A stretch of DNA of 64,000 nt from CBDANO01 sp965197665 (lineage in GTDB: Bacteria; Chloroflexota; Dehalococcoidia; Lucifugimonadales; UBA3495). The notes beneath the pieces were generated by a model, which ran no database searches, was not told the origin of the DNA, and saw only the letters and a program-made list of their open reading frames with translations. Shown piece after piece: positions 19,262 through 28,744 of this stretch. The position numbers were made by a program, and so were the translations under genes. The first letter of the stretch is position 1. Every line of letters starts with the position of its first letter. The stretch is from contig CBDANO010000005.1 in assembly GCA_965197665.1 (NCBI GenBank), forward strand, positions 1,240,001-1,304,000, written 5' to 3'.

Positions 19262-19449
19262 CAGTCCAACCCCAAGTCCTTCTTTATTTTCGCAACGAGG
19301 CCCCGGCCCAGCTCCTTCCCGCCGCCGTGCATCGGCAACTGGCTGGTGCGGTCTCCAAGCCGGACGGTGAGATGTCCGCTGCCGCCTTTGTGGGTGTGGA
19401 AGGCGCAGCCCTGTTTCCTCAGCCACCGCCGGAGTTCTCGTGCGTTCAT
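19261..19449 (-). CDS. hicA: HicA-like mRNA interferase toxin
   Basis: 62 residues with the HicA/YcfA double-stranded-RNA-binding-like fold: ARELRRWLRKQGCAFHTHKGG, then SGHLTVRLGDR, then the conserved LPMHGGGKELGRGLVAKIKKDLGL. The histidine of SGHL fills the place of the catalytic GSH histidine, with one extra residue before it. The operon order is toxin first, with a one-base overlap to hicB. There is no ribosome binding site, and the predicted transcription start falls within about two bases of the ATG. Confidence 0.88.
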   Translation of the reverse strand: MNARELRRWLRKQGCAFHTHKGGSGHLTVRLGDRTSQLPMHGGGKELGRGLVAKIKKDLGLD

Positions 19450-19457
19450 CTTTTCAT

Positions 19458-19486
19458 ATCATGCACAACATTTATGTTGTTGTCAA
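19458..19486 (-). promoter_or_regulatory. hicAB promoter with an inverted repeat in the spacer
   Basis: Reading leftward: -35 TTGACA (19,486-19,481), a 17-bp spacer and -10 CATGAT (19,463-19,458). The spacer is almost wholly a perfect inverted repeat, ACAACAT-AA-ATGTTGT (19,480-19,465), the ideal place for a repressor to block RNA polymerase, presumably HicB. The start of transcription is predicted near 19,451 and the hicA ATG is at 19,449. Confidence 0.7.
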
Positions 19487-19659
19487 CGTCTGTGTTTTCC
19501 TTGCGGGAGGAGACACGGGCTCGCGCGCAGCTCACCTCCGAGGACATGGGATTCGCCGTACCGGCACGGGTGTATTACCCTTGTACAAAGAAACTCATGG
19601 GTGAGCAAGTCGCATCCTGAACGATTCCGTAGCTGAAATCGAGGGCATACCGGAGGCGG

Positions 19660-20748
19660 TTAGCTCTCCCGCTCATTCCACGCTTCGGCCCGGCGCATGA
19701 AGACCAAGGGGTCTTCCAGCCACTCCGCATAGCCAATACGCCTGTCGTCGGTCAGCCAGTCGGTCTTCTCGCTCAGGCAGGAAGTCAGCTCGGGTTCATC
19801 CGCGTCAACGGTGAAGCCTCCGATCTCCGCCTCAGTATCGTGGGCCGTTACCACAAAGGCGTCGCCTGAGGAGACGTGGACGGCGCGGTTACCGATTTCT
19901 TCCCCGGCGATGGCGTCTATGTCTCCACTACGAAGCATGGCCAGCTGTTCCGGCTCACTCAACTGGTCCTCAATATAGACCACTTGCGGCTTCGTGTCGT
20001 CCGGTGGATAGAGACGGCGGCGCCCTATGAGGCTAGTGGACTCTCCCGCGGCGGTGATGAAGTAGTCCGCACTGCCGTCGACAATTACCGTCTCTCGCGG
20101 CGTGTCGACGCGAACGCCGTCGACGAGGACACCCTCCGAGTCCGCCAACCCGGTCAGCTGCAACAGACGGGACTCGTTCGTGGTGCCCACAAAGGTGCCG
20201 ACGATTACGTCGCCGGTCAGGTCTTGGTAGGTGGCCAAGCGGCTCGCGTCCTCGGCGCGCACCAGCAGCGACTGGCGAAAGATTATATGGCCGGAGGTGA
20301 AGACCACGGCCGCTTCCCCGGAAGCGTCCCGCGTCCGGGAGTCACGGATGGTGATACCGCCGCCCACTACGTCGTAGTCCGGGCTGGCGGACTGCAGCCA
20401 GGCACCATCCCATTCCGCAATGGGATGTCGGACGAAGGACAGCTCCGCTCCCTCCATAGCCTCAAGAGCAGTCAGTATGTCCGCCTCTCACCCAAGATGG
20501 GCGCCGAATCCGGGTGCCGACGGGTCCGTGTCAGCGCTGTAGCTGACGGGAGGGTAGAAGACGTAGAAGCCGAAGTCCAAAACGCGCTCGTCTTCCACGC
20601 AAGCTTCCGACGGGGCGCTCTGGGACGAGCACGCGCTAAGGCAGAGCAACAGCACGCCGCACACAGCCATCACGCCGAGAGCAGTCGATAACGGCGCTAC
20701 TGCCGACGGAACGATTCTCGCTTTCGGGAACACGCCGGCTTTCGGCAC
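19660..20748 (-). pseudogene. Family 3 (amino-acid type) substrate-binding lipoprotein interrupted by an in-frame TGA
   Basis: The whole 19,660-20,748 stretch is one continuous frame of 362 codons apart from the stop at 20,490-20,488. The first part has a lipoprotein signal (LLLCLSAC) and the start of a family 3 solute-binding domain (LDFGFYVFYPPVSYS). After ...GFGAHLG the TGA intervenes. The same frame then continues EADILTALEAMEGAEL and on through DYDVVGGGITI to the C-terminal lobe, without any shift. Homologous receptors have an aromatic residue at such a position (G-Y/F-E/D), so a codon such as TGG may have mutated. TGA is used as a normal stop elsewhere in the window, so recoding is unlikely. 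Confidence 0.75.
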
Positions 20749-20877
20749 GATGCGGGACCTCGAGTCATCATCACCAAACGAAATAATATTGAGTTCGGAT
20801 GGATTATACAGCCCCCCGGAGCTTGGGCGTTCTTGGTACGCGGACTGATGGAGAAGGACTAACCGAGCCGCAGCCGC

Positions 20878-22578
20878 TTACGGCGACTGGGGATGAGTAA
20901 CCCGGACCGTGATGACATCGGTGTCCTGGTACTGTTGATGGCGTACCGAAGAGGCGAAGCCCCGCAGCAGCCGCAATGACAGCTCATTTTCCACCGGAGT
21001 TTCCGAGTCGTGCTGCTGGAGTTGCCGGATTTGGTCCTCGAGATTCGCTTCGTTTCCCCCGCCGATGAACTCCAGGTCGGCCACCGCGCCTTCGCTGGAC
21101 GCTAGGACGACCAACCGACGTCCGTCCTTCTGGTCTTCGCCCTCGTCATCATCCAGGTCTTCCAGATTCAGCGGGGCCAGCGTCAGAAGCGTCTCTTCTG
21201 CGACCGCGCTTAGCCGGTCCTTCATCGCATTGTCCCAGCCTCTACGAGTTGCGAACTTGGTGATAAATGCGTTGAGGTCCGGCAAGGCGTCGATGTGGAG
21301 CCGCGACTGAAATCGCATCCGCCGCGGGTTGCTGAACTCCAGATACAAAATCATCGCTATCGCGGCTACTCCACCGGTGGTTATGCCGCTCTGAATCAAC
21401 GCACCCCACACCGGGCCGATGTCCGTCAGCGAGAACAGTCCAAACTGGAAAGCTGCGCCAATCCAGAAGCAGACCCCCGCCACTAAAACCTTTTGCCGGT
21501 TCTGTTCGGTCTGGATAACCGTCCGGGCGCCGTCGACAAACAGGGTCCCGCTCAGCACGATAAGATACCCCGCCATTACCGGTCCCGGTATGGCACTGAG
21601 CAGCCCCGACACCTTGGGCAGAAACGCCGCGGCGATGAATATGCCCCCGATGCAGTAACCTACCCTCCGGGAAGCGATACCGGTGGTCTGGATGTATGAC
21701 ACGATGCCCGGATTGATGATGTTAGGCACCGTGCCGGCGACGCCGGCCAGCAAGTTAGTCACGCCGGTGCCCGATAATGCCCCCTGCACCTGCCGGAAAT
21801 CAACGGCCCGCTCTTCTCGCCAAGCGACCCGCTGATGGGTAATGGACTCTCCGTTTGCCTGAATGGAGATGACCACGCTGAGGAACAGAAAGGCCGGAAG
21901 CAGCGTCCAGAATGGGATGCCGAAGTCGAGTCCCAGCCCCGGCCACTCGCCCGGCAACCCAATCCAGGAGGCCTGCATCACCCGGTCCACGTCGTACAAG
22001 CCGAACACCGCGGCAACCGCGCAGCCGGCGATTATACCCAGCACCGGCCCCCACAGGCGCAATATCGCCGAGCCCCGCAGGATGAGGGCAGCAACAACGC
22101 CCAAGGTAGACAGCGCCGTCAGGTGCGCCCCCACCGCATCGTCCGGCGATGTCCCCTCCAGCAGGCGCGGCACCACCGAAGCGAGGGTGATGGACAGTAT
22201 CATCATCACCGTGCCGCCCACGGTTGGCGTGACGATTCGCCTCATGATGAACAGCCACTTGGATATGACGATCTGAGTAACCGCGGTAACGAGGACCAAG
22301 GCCGTCAGCGTTGCCGGCCCCCCGTCCACCACTGCCGTGATGCAAAAAGGGATCGAGAACGCGGCGGTGAACATGGGCAGAACGGCGCCCGCTCCAACCG
22401 GCCCCAACCGCCGCACCTGTATCAATGTGGACACGCCGCAGACCAGCAGAGAGGCGAAGACCATCCAAACCAGATATGATTCGCCCCTTCCTGACGCTGC
22501 AGCCACCACAACCGGCGTGACAAGCAAGGTGGCGGAAGCGATCAGGCTGAACTGGAACCCATAGCCCAACGAGGCCAA
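20878..22578 (-). CDS. NCS2-family (xanthine/uracil/ascorbate) permease with a C-terminal ATPase-like domain
   Basis: At least 566 residues. About 12 hydrophobic segments fill residues 1-420, with the QANGES and GTVPNIINPGIVSYIQTTGIASRR regions typical of nucleobase:cation symporters. The C-terminal 140 residues are soluble and resemble a GHKL/anti-sigma-type fold: FITKFATRRGW, a helix RLSAVAEETLLTLAPL in the N-box place, then RRLVVLASSEGAVADLEF and ELSLRLLRGFASSVRHQQ...DVITVRV. The usual ATP-binding N and D-x-G residues are not evident. The start is uncertain. A TTG at 22,578 gives this length, but the conserved-looking ENPPLLASLGYGFQF begins further upstream with no ATG or GTG. A GGGAGGT sits 7 bp before an ATA at 22,635. 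Confidence 0.82.
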   Translation of the reverse strand: MASLGYGFQFSLIASATLLVTPVVVAAASGRGESYLVWMVFASLLVCGVSTLIQVRRLGPVGAGAVLPMFTAAFSIPFCITAVVDGGPATLTALVLVTAVTQIVISKWLFIMRRIVTPTVGGTVMMILSITLASVVPRLLEGTSPDDAVGAHLTALSTLGVVAALILRGSAILRLWGPVLGIIAGCAVAAVFGLYDVDRVMQASWIGLPGEWPGLGLDFGIPFWTLLPAFLFLSVVISIQANGESITHQRVAWREERAVDFRQVQGALSGTGVTNLLAGVAGTVPNIINPGIVSYIQTTGIASRRVGYCIGGIFIAAAFLPKVSGLLSAIPGPVMAGYLIVLSGTLFVDGARTVIQTEQNRQKVLVAGVCFWIGAAFQFGLFSLTDIGPVWGALIQSGITTGGVAAIAMILYLEFSNPRRMRFQSRLHIDALPDLNAFITKFATRRGWDNAMKDRLSAVAEETLLTLAPLNLEDLDDDEGEDQKDGRRLVVLASSEGAVADLEFIGGGNEANLEDQIRQLQQHDSETPVENELSLRLLRGFASSVRHQQYQDTDVITVRVTHPQSP

Positions 22579-22853
22579 TAGGGGCGGGTTTTCGTGGGCC
22601 TCGTAGCGGGGGTTCCTGGAGGCTGGCGTCGCTATCGGAATTACCTCCCGGACTTTATTGCGTGGTGGGCCGGAGTGTGCTGTACTGCGAACTTTCCGCT
22701 GGGAGGTCCCAATATAAGGAGCCGGTCGAGGAACCCCGGCCTAGTCCCACGAGCCTCCGGCCCGCCAGAGTCAGAGGCTCGTTCGCTGTAAGGCAAGACC
22801 GGTGCGACCCGCCATCCTAGACGCTGCCTCAGCACCCTCAACCCCGGCCCCCA

Positions 22854-23139
22854 TTATCTTTGGTGCGCCTCTGTAAAGGCAAGCAGAACCCGACTGCGTG
22901 ACGATGCGCTGACCGCTAACCGAAGACTTCCCATACCTCGTAGACAGAACCAGCACCCTCTGGCATCCAGGCGGCCTGTGCTCAGCGTGCGGTCGATGGC
23001 TTCCCGTTTGGTTTCGAATGGGCTGTGCCACCGATTATAGGGAAGACGCGATCCCTTGATTCCCCGGCCATGGTTCCAGCGGTTGCATGTCGCCGCGCGT
23101 CCTGTTGGTGGGATCGTCCTCGTAGACCCAATAAGTCAT
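22854..23139 (-). pseudogene. Frameshifted small conserved Cys/Trp-rich protein
   Basis: From ATG 23,139 (GAGG upstream) the frame reads MTYWVYEDDPTNRTRG. After a +1 shift near 23,090 it continues as a plausible protein: ATCNRWNHGRG, RWHSPFETKREAIDRTLSTGR, DARGCWFCLRGMGS, stop at 22,854. From memory this resembles a family of about 70-90 residue proteins beginning (R/T)YWVYE with paired cysteines and a WHGPF segment. The match is by eye only. The first Cys pair appears reduced (C-x-x-W), which together with the shift suggests decay. Confidence 0.45.
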
Positions 23140-23266
23140 CGTCTCATCCTCTGTTTCTCTGCCTTCATCCGGACGATTGTAACCTGCGGCATCGGCTGAC
23201 ATATTTCTGCGACATTTCATCGCTATCGTGAGCAGCGTCAGAAATATTCACGAAGGAGGTGAGACG

Positions 23267-24768
23267 ATGATCCGCAGGAAACTCAAGAAGCTGGTGACGA
23301 AGACGTTCCTGGTGGGTACGCTCCTGGGGGCCATGCTCTCTGCGGCGCTACTCATCGGATGTACGGACAACACGAGACCCGATGACGGCCGCGACGCCGA
23401 CCGCCCCACGGTTAGTCAGAGCATCTCCGAGGGAGGGGGCGGCGAATCCGGGAGTGAGCACAGCGGCGGACGCGAAGGCAGCGAATCCGGCGGAGAGGGC
23501 GCTGAAGGCGGTGATGAGAGTGGTGGTGAATCCGGCGGCGCCGGCAGCGAAGAGGCCAGCGCGAACATGCTGGCGCCGGATGAGACCTTCGACATGGTAC
23601 GCGGCGGTGCCCGCCTCATCATGAGCTACGACGCTCCAAGCAACTCCTTCAAAGGCACGGTGGAGAACACGACCAACGGCGTCCTCGACCAGGTCAGGAT
23701 CGAAGTGCACCTCTCCAACGGAACGGAGCTCGGCCCTACGATTCCGATAGACATGGCCCCCGGCGAGGTGGTATCGATAGACATGCCTGCGACGGCGGCA
23801 TCGTTCACCGGATGGACGCCACATGCCGAGGTCGGAAGCGGCGAGGGGGGCCAGGCAGGCGGCGAAGGTGGCGGCGAAGGTGGCGGCGAAAGCGGTCCCG
23901 AAGGCGCCGAGAGTGGCGGAGCCAGCAATGAAGCCGCGATGGAAGCAGCCATGTCCAGCCCCATCACGCCCCTCGACCAGACGTGGAACGGCGTCCTGGG
24001 CGGGCTGGCCGTCTCCGCCCGGTACGATGCGGCAACTCAGTCCGTCCAGTCAACGGTGCAGAACACCCTCTCACAAAAGCTCTGCTACGTGCAGGCCGAA
24101 CCCCACCTGAAGTCGGGAACGACGACGGTGGGAGAGCTTGGCCCCGACGTGCTGGGCATCTGATCCCCGGACAGCAAGCTACGTCCAGCGTGTCGGTATC
24201 CAGTGAGCCGAGTCTTGCCGGGGTGTCGTACGACGGGTACGTCATTCACCTGGAGGTGTTCGATTGCGCCGGCCCTGGGCCTGTGCCCCACACGGGTGGA
24301 GAAGGCGGTGAACAGGGTTCCGGTGAGAGTGGTACAGAATCCAGTAGCGAGTCCGGCGGGAGCGTCGAAGAGGGCAGCGCCAACATGCTGGCGCCGGACG
24401 AGACCTTCGATGCGGTTCGCGGCGGCGCCCGGCTGATCCTGAGCTACGACGCTGCAAGCAACTCCTTCAAGGGCACGGTGGAGAACACGACCAACGGCGT
24501 CCTTACCCAGGTCAGGATTGAGGTGCACCTCTCCAACGGAACGGAGCTGGGTCCGACGACCCCCAGATCCCTCGCTCCCGGCGAAATCGTGACGGTCACC
24601 CTCCCTGCAACGCAGGCGTCGTTCACTGGATGGGTGGCCCACGCCGAGGTTGGTTCCGGTAACGAGGGGAGCGGCTCCGGCGGGGAGTCCGGCGGCGAAC
24701 ACGGCGGCAGTGGCGGCGAGTCCAGCGGAGAACACGGCAGCGGCGGCGAGGGTCGGGGCGGCGGCTAG
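23267..24768 (+). CDS. Lipoprotein with three copies of a beta-domain and Gly/Ser/Glu-rich linkers, frameshifted near 24,157
   Basis: Start ATG 23,267 follows an excellent AAGGAGGTGAG site. The lipoprotein signal ends ALLIGC (Cys about 32). Three copies follow of a domain beginning (N/P)...DETFD.VRGGARL and ending ELGP..(x)..PG..(V/I)...ASFTGW..HAEVG, separated by linkers of Gly, Ser and Glu. Copies 1 (about 23,560-23,830) and 3 (about 24,380-24,650) are almost identical even at DNA level; copy 2 (23,945-24,270) is divergent. The frame breaks in copy 2 after ELGPDVLG. Restoring one missing base near 24,157 gives HLIPGQQATSSVSV, which aligns with the other copies. Function is unknown. Its position 134 bp before a two-component system suggests a sensed or regulated envelope protein. 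Confidence 0.75.
23555..23830 (+). repeat. Triplicated domain, copy 1 (near-identical to copy 3)
   Basis: Shares long identical DNA stretches with 24,380-24,655, for example the coding for SNSFKGTVENTTNGVL. The similarity is much higher than to the middle copy, which points to recent duplication or gene conversion. Confidence 0.8.
24380..24655 (+). repeat. Triplicated domain, copy 3
   Basis: Partner of 23,555-23,830 (see that entry). Confidence 0.8.
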
Positions 24769-24902
24769 AGCCAACCGGAGCCGGCCAAGGGAGATGCCGA
24801 AACCCGGCTCCAGGTGAGATAATTCGGCCACGAGCCCCGGTGGACAGGGAGGCGGCGCCCCGTGAGGCGCCGCCTCCACGATAGCTCTTTAGAGGGCTGA
24901 TT

Positions 24903-25580
24903 ATGAGCGGCACGGTACTGATAATCGAAGACGACGCGAGGATAGCGAACTGGGTCAAGGTGTACTTCGAGCGCGCCGGATTCTCCGCCGAGGTTGCCCA
25001 TGACGGCGAGTCCGGTCTGGCCTTAGCCCGTAACCTAGCCCCGGACCTGATAATCCTCGACCTGATGCTCCCCCGTCTCGACGGCGTGGAGCTGTGCAGA
25101 ATCCTGCGCCGGGAGTCCGACGTTCCGATAATCATGCTGACGGCCAGGGAAGCCCACGCCGAGCGAGTCATCGGACTGGACAGCGGAGCCGACGATTACG
25201 TCGTCAAGCCCTTCGACCCGGAGGAGCTCATCGCGCGGGCCCAAGCCGTGCTTCGCCGCGTCAAGGACAGGGTCCAGCAGGTCCTGACGCAGGGCGACAT
25301 CACGCTGAACGAGACCACCCGGAGCGTGACGGTCGATGGAGAACCCGTAGATCTGAGCCAGTCCCAAATCGCCCTGCTGTCGACGTTCATGCGTCATCCC
25401 AACCAGGCGCTCACCCGCGAGCAGCTAATCTCGTTGACCTTCAACGATGAATTCGACGGGTTCGACCGCGCCATCGACAGCCAGATCGCCCGCCTGCGAA
25501 GGCAGATCAGCCGGGATGGCAGCCAGCCTATTCAGACCGTCTACGGAGCTGGCTACAGGTTCGTGGTGGAGAACGAGTGA
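24903..25580 (+). CDS. OmpR/PhoB-family response regulator
   Basis: 225 residues. The receiver domain (1-118) has the acidic pair E9-D10-D11, the phosphoacceptor D53 in ILDLMLP, the conserved Thr in IIMLTAR and the Lys in VVKPF. The effector is a winged-helix domain (about 130-223) with VDLSQSQIALLSTFMRHPNQALTREQL and the closing IQTVYGAGYRF. It should bind DNA as a dimer once phosphorylated by the partner kinase, whose gene overlaps its stop codon. The upstream triplicated lipoprotein gene is a likely target or partner, by position only. Confidence 0.93.
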   Translation: MSGTVLIIEDDARIANWVKVYFERAGFSAEVAHDGESGLALARNLAPDLIILDLMLPRLDGVELCRILRRESDVPIIMLTAREAHAERVIGLDSGADDYVVKPFDPEELIARAQAVLRRVKDRVQQVLTQGDITLNETTRSVTVDGEPVDLSQSQIALLSTFMRHPNQALTREQLISLTFNDEFDGFDRAIDSQIARLRRQISRDGSQPIQTVYGAGYRFVVENE

Positions 25581-26986
25581 TGTCGCTGCGCTGGCGAATC
25601 ATGGGTCCGATGGTCCTTGTCATCGTTCTCACCGTGCTGATCAGCGTCGGTCTGGGCTACTACGCCACCCAGTCCCGCCTGGGCGTGTTCGTAGAGGAGA
25701 TAGGCGTTGACGAGGCGGGCCGGTTGGCCCGGAGTCTGAGCCGGGAGTACACCGCGGCCGGTGGCTGGGACACGGTGGACAGACCGCTGTCCGAAGCCGG
25801 GTATATCTATGACGCGATTCCTCAGAGGGAGCGCCACGAAGGAGGCGAGGGAGAGTCCTCGGACCTCTTTCACGATGACCCGGTACGAGTCGTCATCGTC
25901 GGCGTCGATGGCCGCGTGGTGAAGGACAACCTGTCCGAGCTGCCGCCCGGGACCGCCGCGCCCGACCTGGACGGGCATCGCGAGACGGTGCTCGATCTGA
26001 GCACGGACCAGCCCGTGGGCCACGTCTATGTGGACGTGAACCGTGAGTTCCTGTCGGCCGAGTCGCACGGATTTCTGAGCACGCTCCTATATGTGATCAT
26101 CATTGGCGGATCGCTGACCGTTGGCGTTGCCGTCCTGCTGGCCGCTTGGTTGTCCAAGCGCATCACAGCGCCGGTGACGGCCCTGACGGAGGCAACCCAG
26201 GCAATTGCCCAGGGAGATGCGGCCCAACTGCCGGTCACATCCTCGGATGAGTTGGGACGGATGAGCGCGGCTTTCAACCGGATGATCTCCACCTTGGAGA
26301 CTCAACGCGACCTCCGCAGGCGGCTGATAAACGATGTCTCCCATGAATTGAATACGCCACTGACCGTCATTCAGCTGGAGGCAAGAGGACTCCGCGATGG
26401 ACTTCAGACGCCGGAGAGCGCGTCCGACAACATCATCCAGGAGGTGGACAGGCTGCGCGGTCTCACAACCGATCTGGACTGGCTAGCGGAGACGGACCAT
26501 GGTGAGATGAGGCTCACGCTCGAAGGGGGTTCGGCTGATGAGCTACTGGCCGCAGAGGTAGACCGCTGGAGGCCACAATCTCAGGCTCGACAGGTTGAAT
26601 TGTCGCTGGAGGTGTCCGCCGACCTCCCGGACATGGCCCTCGACTGGATGCGCATGAGCCAGGCATTGGGCAACCTTCTGAGCAACGCTATTCATTGCAC
26701 CGAGGCCGGGGGAAGTATCGTTCTTGGAGCAGGGTTGGAGGGCGGCAAGACGTTGGCTATCTCGGTCACCGATGACGGGATCGGCATCGGTGCCGCAGAC
26801 CTTCCCTACGTCTTCGACCGCTTCTACCGTACCGACCAGTCCCGCAGTCGTGGGATAAGAGGCACAGGTCTGGGACTGGCCATCACCCGGGCTATAGTCG
26901 AAGCACACGGCGGTACAATTGCCGTAACAAGTGACGGGCCTGGACAGGGTGTCACCGTGACTATTCGTCTTCCCTTGAAGAAGTGA
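25580..26986 (+). CDS. Sensor histidine kinase (BaeS-like), partner of the upstream response regulator
   Basis: 468 residues from ATG 25,580, which shares one base with the TGA of the regulator gene and so is translationally coupled. Membrane segments lie near residues 9-29 and 165-190 and flank an extracytoplasmic sensor region. HAMP is about 190-240. HisKA has the phosphoacceptor in DVSHELNTPLT (H255). The catalytic domain shows the N-box GNLLSNAIHCTE, DDGIGIG, the F-box FDRFYR and GTGLGLAI. The ligand is unknown. The sensor region is about 135 residues, so it could sense a small molecule or envelope state. Confidence 0.93.
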   Translation: MSLRWRIMGPMVLVIVLTVLISVGLGYYATQSRLGVFVEEIGVDEAGRLARSLSREYTAAGGWDTVDRPLSEAGYIYDAIPQRERHEGGEGESSDLFHDDPVRVVIVGVDGRVVKDNLSELPPGTAAPDLDGHRETVLDLSTDQPVGHVYVDVNREFLSAESHGFLSTLLYVIIIGGSLTVGVAVLLAAWLSKRITAPVTALTEATQAIAQGDAAQLPVTSSDELGRMSAAFNRMISTLETQRDLRRRLINDVSHELNTPLTVIQLEARGLRDGLQTPESASDNIIQEVDRLRGLTTDLDWLAETDHGEMRLTLEGGSADELLAAEVDRWRPQSQARQVELSLEVSADLPDMALDWMRMSQALGNLLSNAIHCTEAGGSIVLGAGLEGGKTLAISVTDDGIGIGAADLPYVFDRFYRTDQSRSRGIRGTGLGLAITRAIVEAHGGTIAVTSDGPGQGVTVTIRLPLKK

Positions 26987-27191
26987 GGATCATCATCCCC
27001 GCCCCACGAGAACAGCGCCCACGGCGGTCGAGGAGTTATGAATTCAGTACGCCTAGGCCCGAAATGGTGGCCCATTCTTGAAAGCGCAGATGGGCCGTGG
27101 AGCCGGAGCAAATGCCCGTGGCATCCAACGCCTTCCACTGGCAACCGGTGCGCAACACATAGAAGATACCGTCGGAGCCCCACAAGCGTTG

Positions 27192-28565
27192 CTATCGAGG
27201 TGCCATTGCTTTATGGACCGCCTGCCAAGGCTTCCTGGTGAACCGCCTGTCGAGGTCCCGCTCGATGTCACGCCATTTCCGTTCATCCTCCACCGTGATG
27301 AACGTTACCGCCTCACCTGAGCGGCCCATACGGCCGGTCCGTCCGACGCGGTGGGTGAACAGCTGCTCCGAGTCCGGTAGGTCATAGTTAATGACCTGGC
27401 CAATACCCTCGAAGTCCAAGCCTCTGGCGGCCACATTCGTCGCCACCAAGATCGAAGCGGCGCCGGAGCGGAAGTCCGTCATCACCCGTTCACGTGCGCT
27501 TTGGCTTAGATTTCCCTGAAGTGCTCCTACCGGGTAGTCCAACGAATCTAGTTGTCTTGCCAGATGCTTGACACCGCGCTTGGTCTTGAGAAAGACGATA
27601 ACCGGGGTACCCTCTCGCCCGTCCAGCAGCGTTCTCAGGGCCTCCATCTTGTCACTCTTCTGAATAGTGTAGACTAGGTGCTCGACGGTGGGCGGCGCTT
27701 GCAACCCCGCGTCCACTTCCACCCTTACAGGCCGACGCAGATGCTTCGCGGCGGTTTGGGCCACCCACTCGGGCATGGTTGCGGAAAGAAGCACTGTCTG
27801 CCGCTGCTTGGGTGCCCGGCCTATGATGGATTCGACATCGGGGGCAAACCCCCTATCTAGCATTTCATCCGCTTCGTCCAGCACAAGGAATCGTACTGAA
27901 CCCAGGTCGAGTGTCCCTTGACGTAGATGGTCCAACGTCCGGCCTGGAGTGCCAACGACGATATGGATTCCGTTCCTCAACGCTGCGTACTCCGGCCGCA
28001 GGGACCGGCCGCCATACAGTAGCCCCACGCGGAGCTGCTGTGAAGAAGCCAGTGCCTCTATGACCCCGGCTACCTGAATGGCCAGTTCACGTGTGGGTAG
28101 CAGCACAAGCGCCTGGACATGCTGGACCGACGGATCGCACCGCTCTGTCAGGGGCACTGCGAACGCCAGCGTCTTTCCAGACCCCGTACGCGCCTGGCCA
28201 ATCAAGTCTCGCCCCGCCATGAGATGAGGGATCGCCTTCCCCTGAATGGGTGTGGGCTTTGATATGTTCATCCTGGAAATCGCCGCCTTGGTAGCGGCCT
28301 TCAAAGGCATTTCAGAAAATACCGGACCGGTGGACGGGGCGTTATCAACGGCTTGGTTGCTTGCAGTAGACGACTTGGTCGCGTTTATGCTGGCCATTGA
28401 GGAATGCCCGTGGCGACGGGCTTTGAAGCATGAGGGACAATACACCGGCTTGCCCTGGTTTGGCCGGAAGGGGAGAGCGGCAGATATGCCGCAGTCATCG
28501 CAAACGGCTTGATGCCGGGTGCGGTTGGCCGGGCGCAGGCGGGCAGGCGAAGAGCGATAAGTCAT
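27192..28565 (-). CDS. DEAD-box ATP-dependent RNA helicase with an N-terminal zinc-ribbon
   Basis: 457 residues. An N-terminal zinc-binding element (CDDCG...PVYCPSC, about 22-47) precedes the helicase. The Q motif is PTPIQ, motif I ARTGSGKT, Ia PTRELA, GTPGR, motif II DEAD, motif III SAT, and in the second RecA domain VATNVAARGLD and HRVGRTGR. All catalytic motifs are intact. The enzyme should unwind short RNA duplexes in ribosome assembly or mRNA decay. The zinc ribbon is seen in small helicases of Chloroflexota and other phyla. It is divergent from typA, and such helicases and BipA are often cold- or stress-linked, but joint regulation is inference. Confidence 0.92.
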   Translation of the reverse strand: MTYRSSPARLRPANRTRHQAVCDDCGISAALPFRPNQGKPVYCPSCFKARRHGHSSMASINATKSSTASNQAVDNAPSTGPVFSEMPLKAATKAAISRMNISKPTPIQGKAIPHLMAGRDLIGQARTGSGKTLAFAVPLTERCDPSVQHVQALVLLPTRELAIQVAGVIEALASSQQLRVGLLYGGRSLRPEYAALRNGIHIVVGTPGRTLDHLRQGTLDLGSVRFLVLDEADEMLDRGFAPDVESIIGRAPKQRQTVLLSATMPEWVAQTAAKHLRRPVRVEVDAGLQAPPTVEHLVYTIQKSDKMEALRTLLDGREGTPVIVFLKTKRGVKHLARQLDSLDYPVGALQGNLSQSARERVMTDFRSGAASILVATNVAARGLDFEGIGQVINYDLPDSEQLFTHRVGRTGRMGRSGEAVTFITVEDERKWRDIERDLDRRFTRKPWQAVHKAMAPR

Positions 28566-28744
28566 ACGAGAACGGACTCCCTAATCTAGAATGGCGACAC
28601 AGGTGGATCAGCGGGGAGGTGAACAAGATGAGGAGGGGAACGTCCGTTCTTGAGTCAGACCTTGGCGAGCTAATCAAGTGTGTTCTCGTATTATAGACGA
28701 AAATAACAGAACCCGCTAGGCTTGAGTATTAACTCGGGCAATGA

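Noticed and set aside
20488..20490. UGA recoded as tryptophan or selenocysteine
   Set aside because: TGA ends other intact genes here (for example the 2634 crotonase), and no selenocysteine insertion structure is evident.
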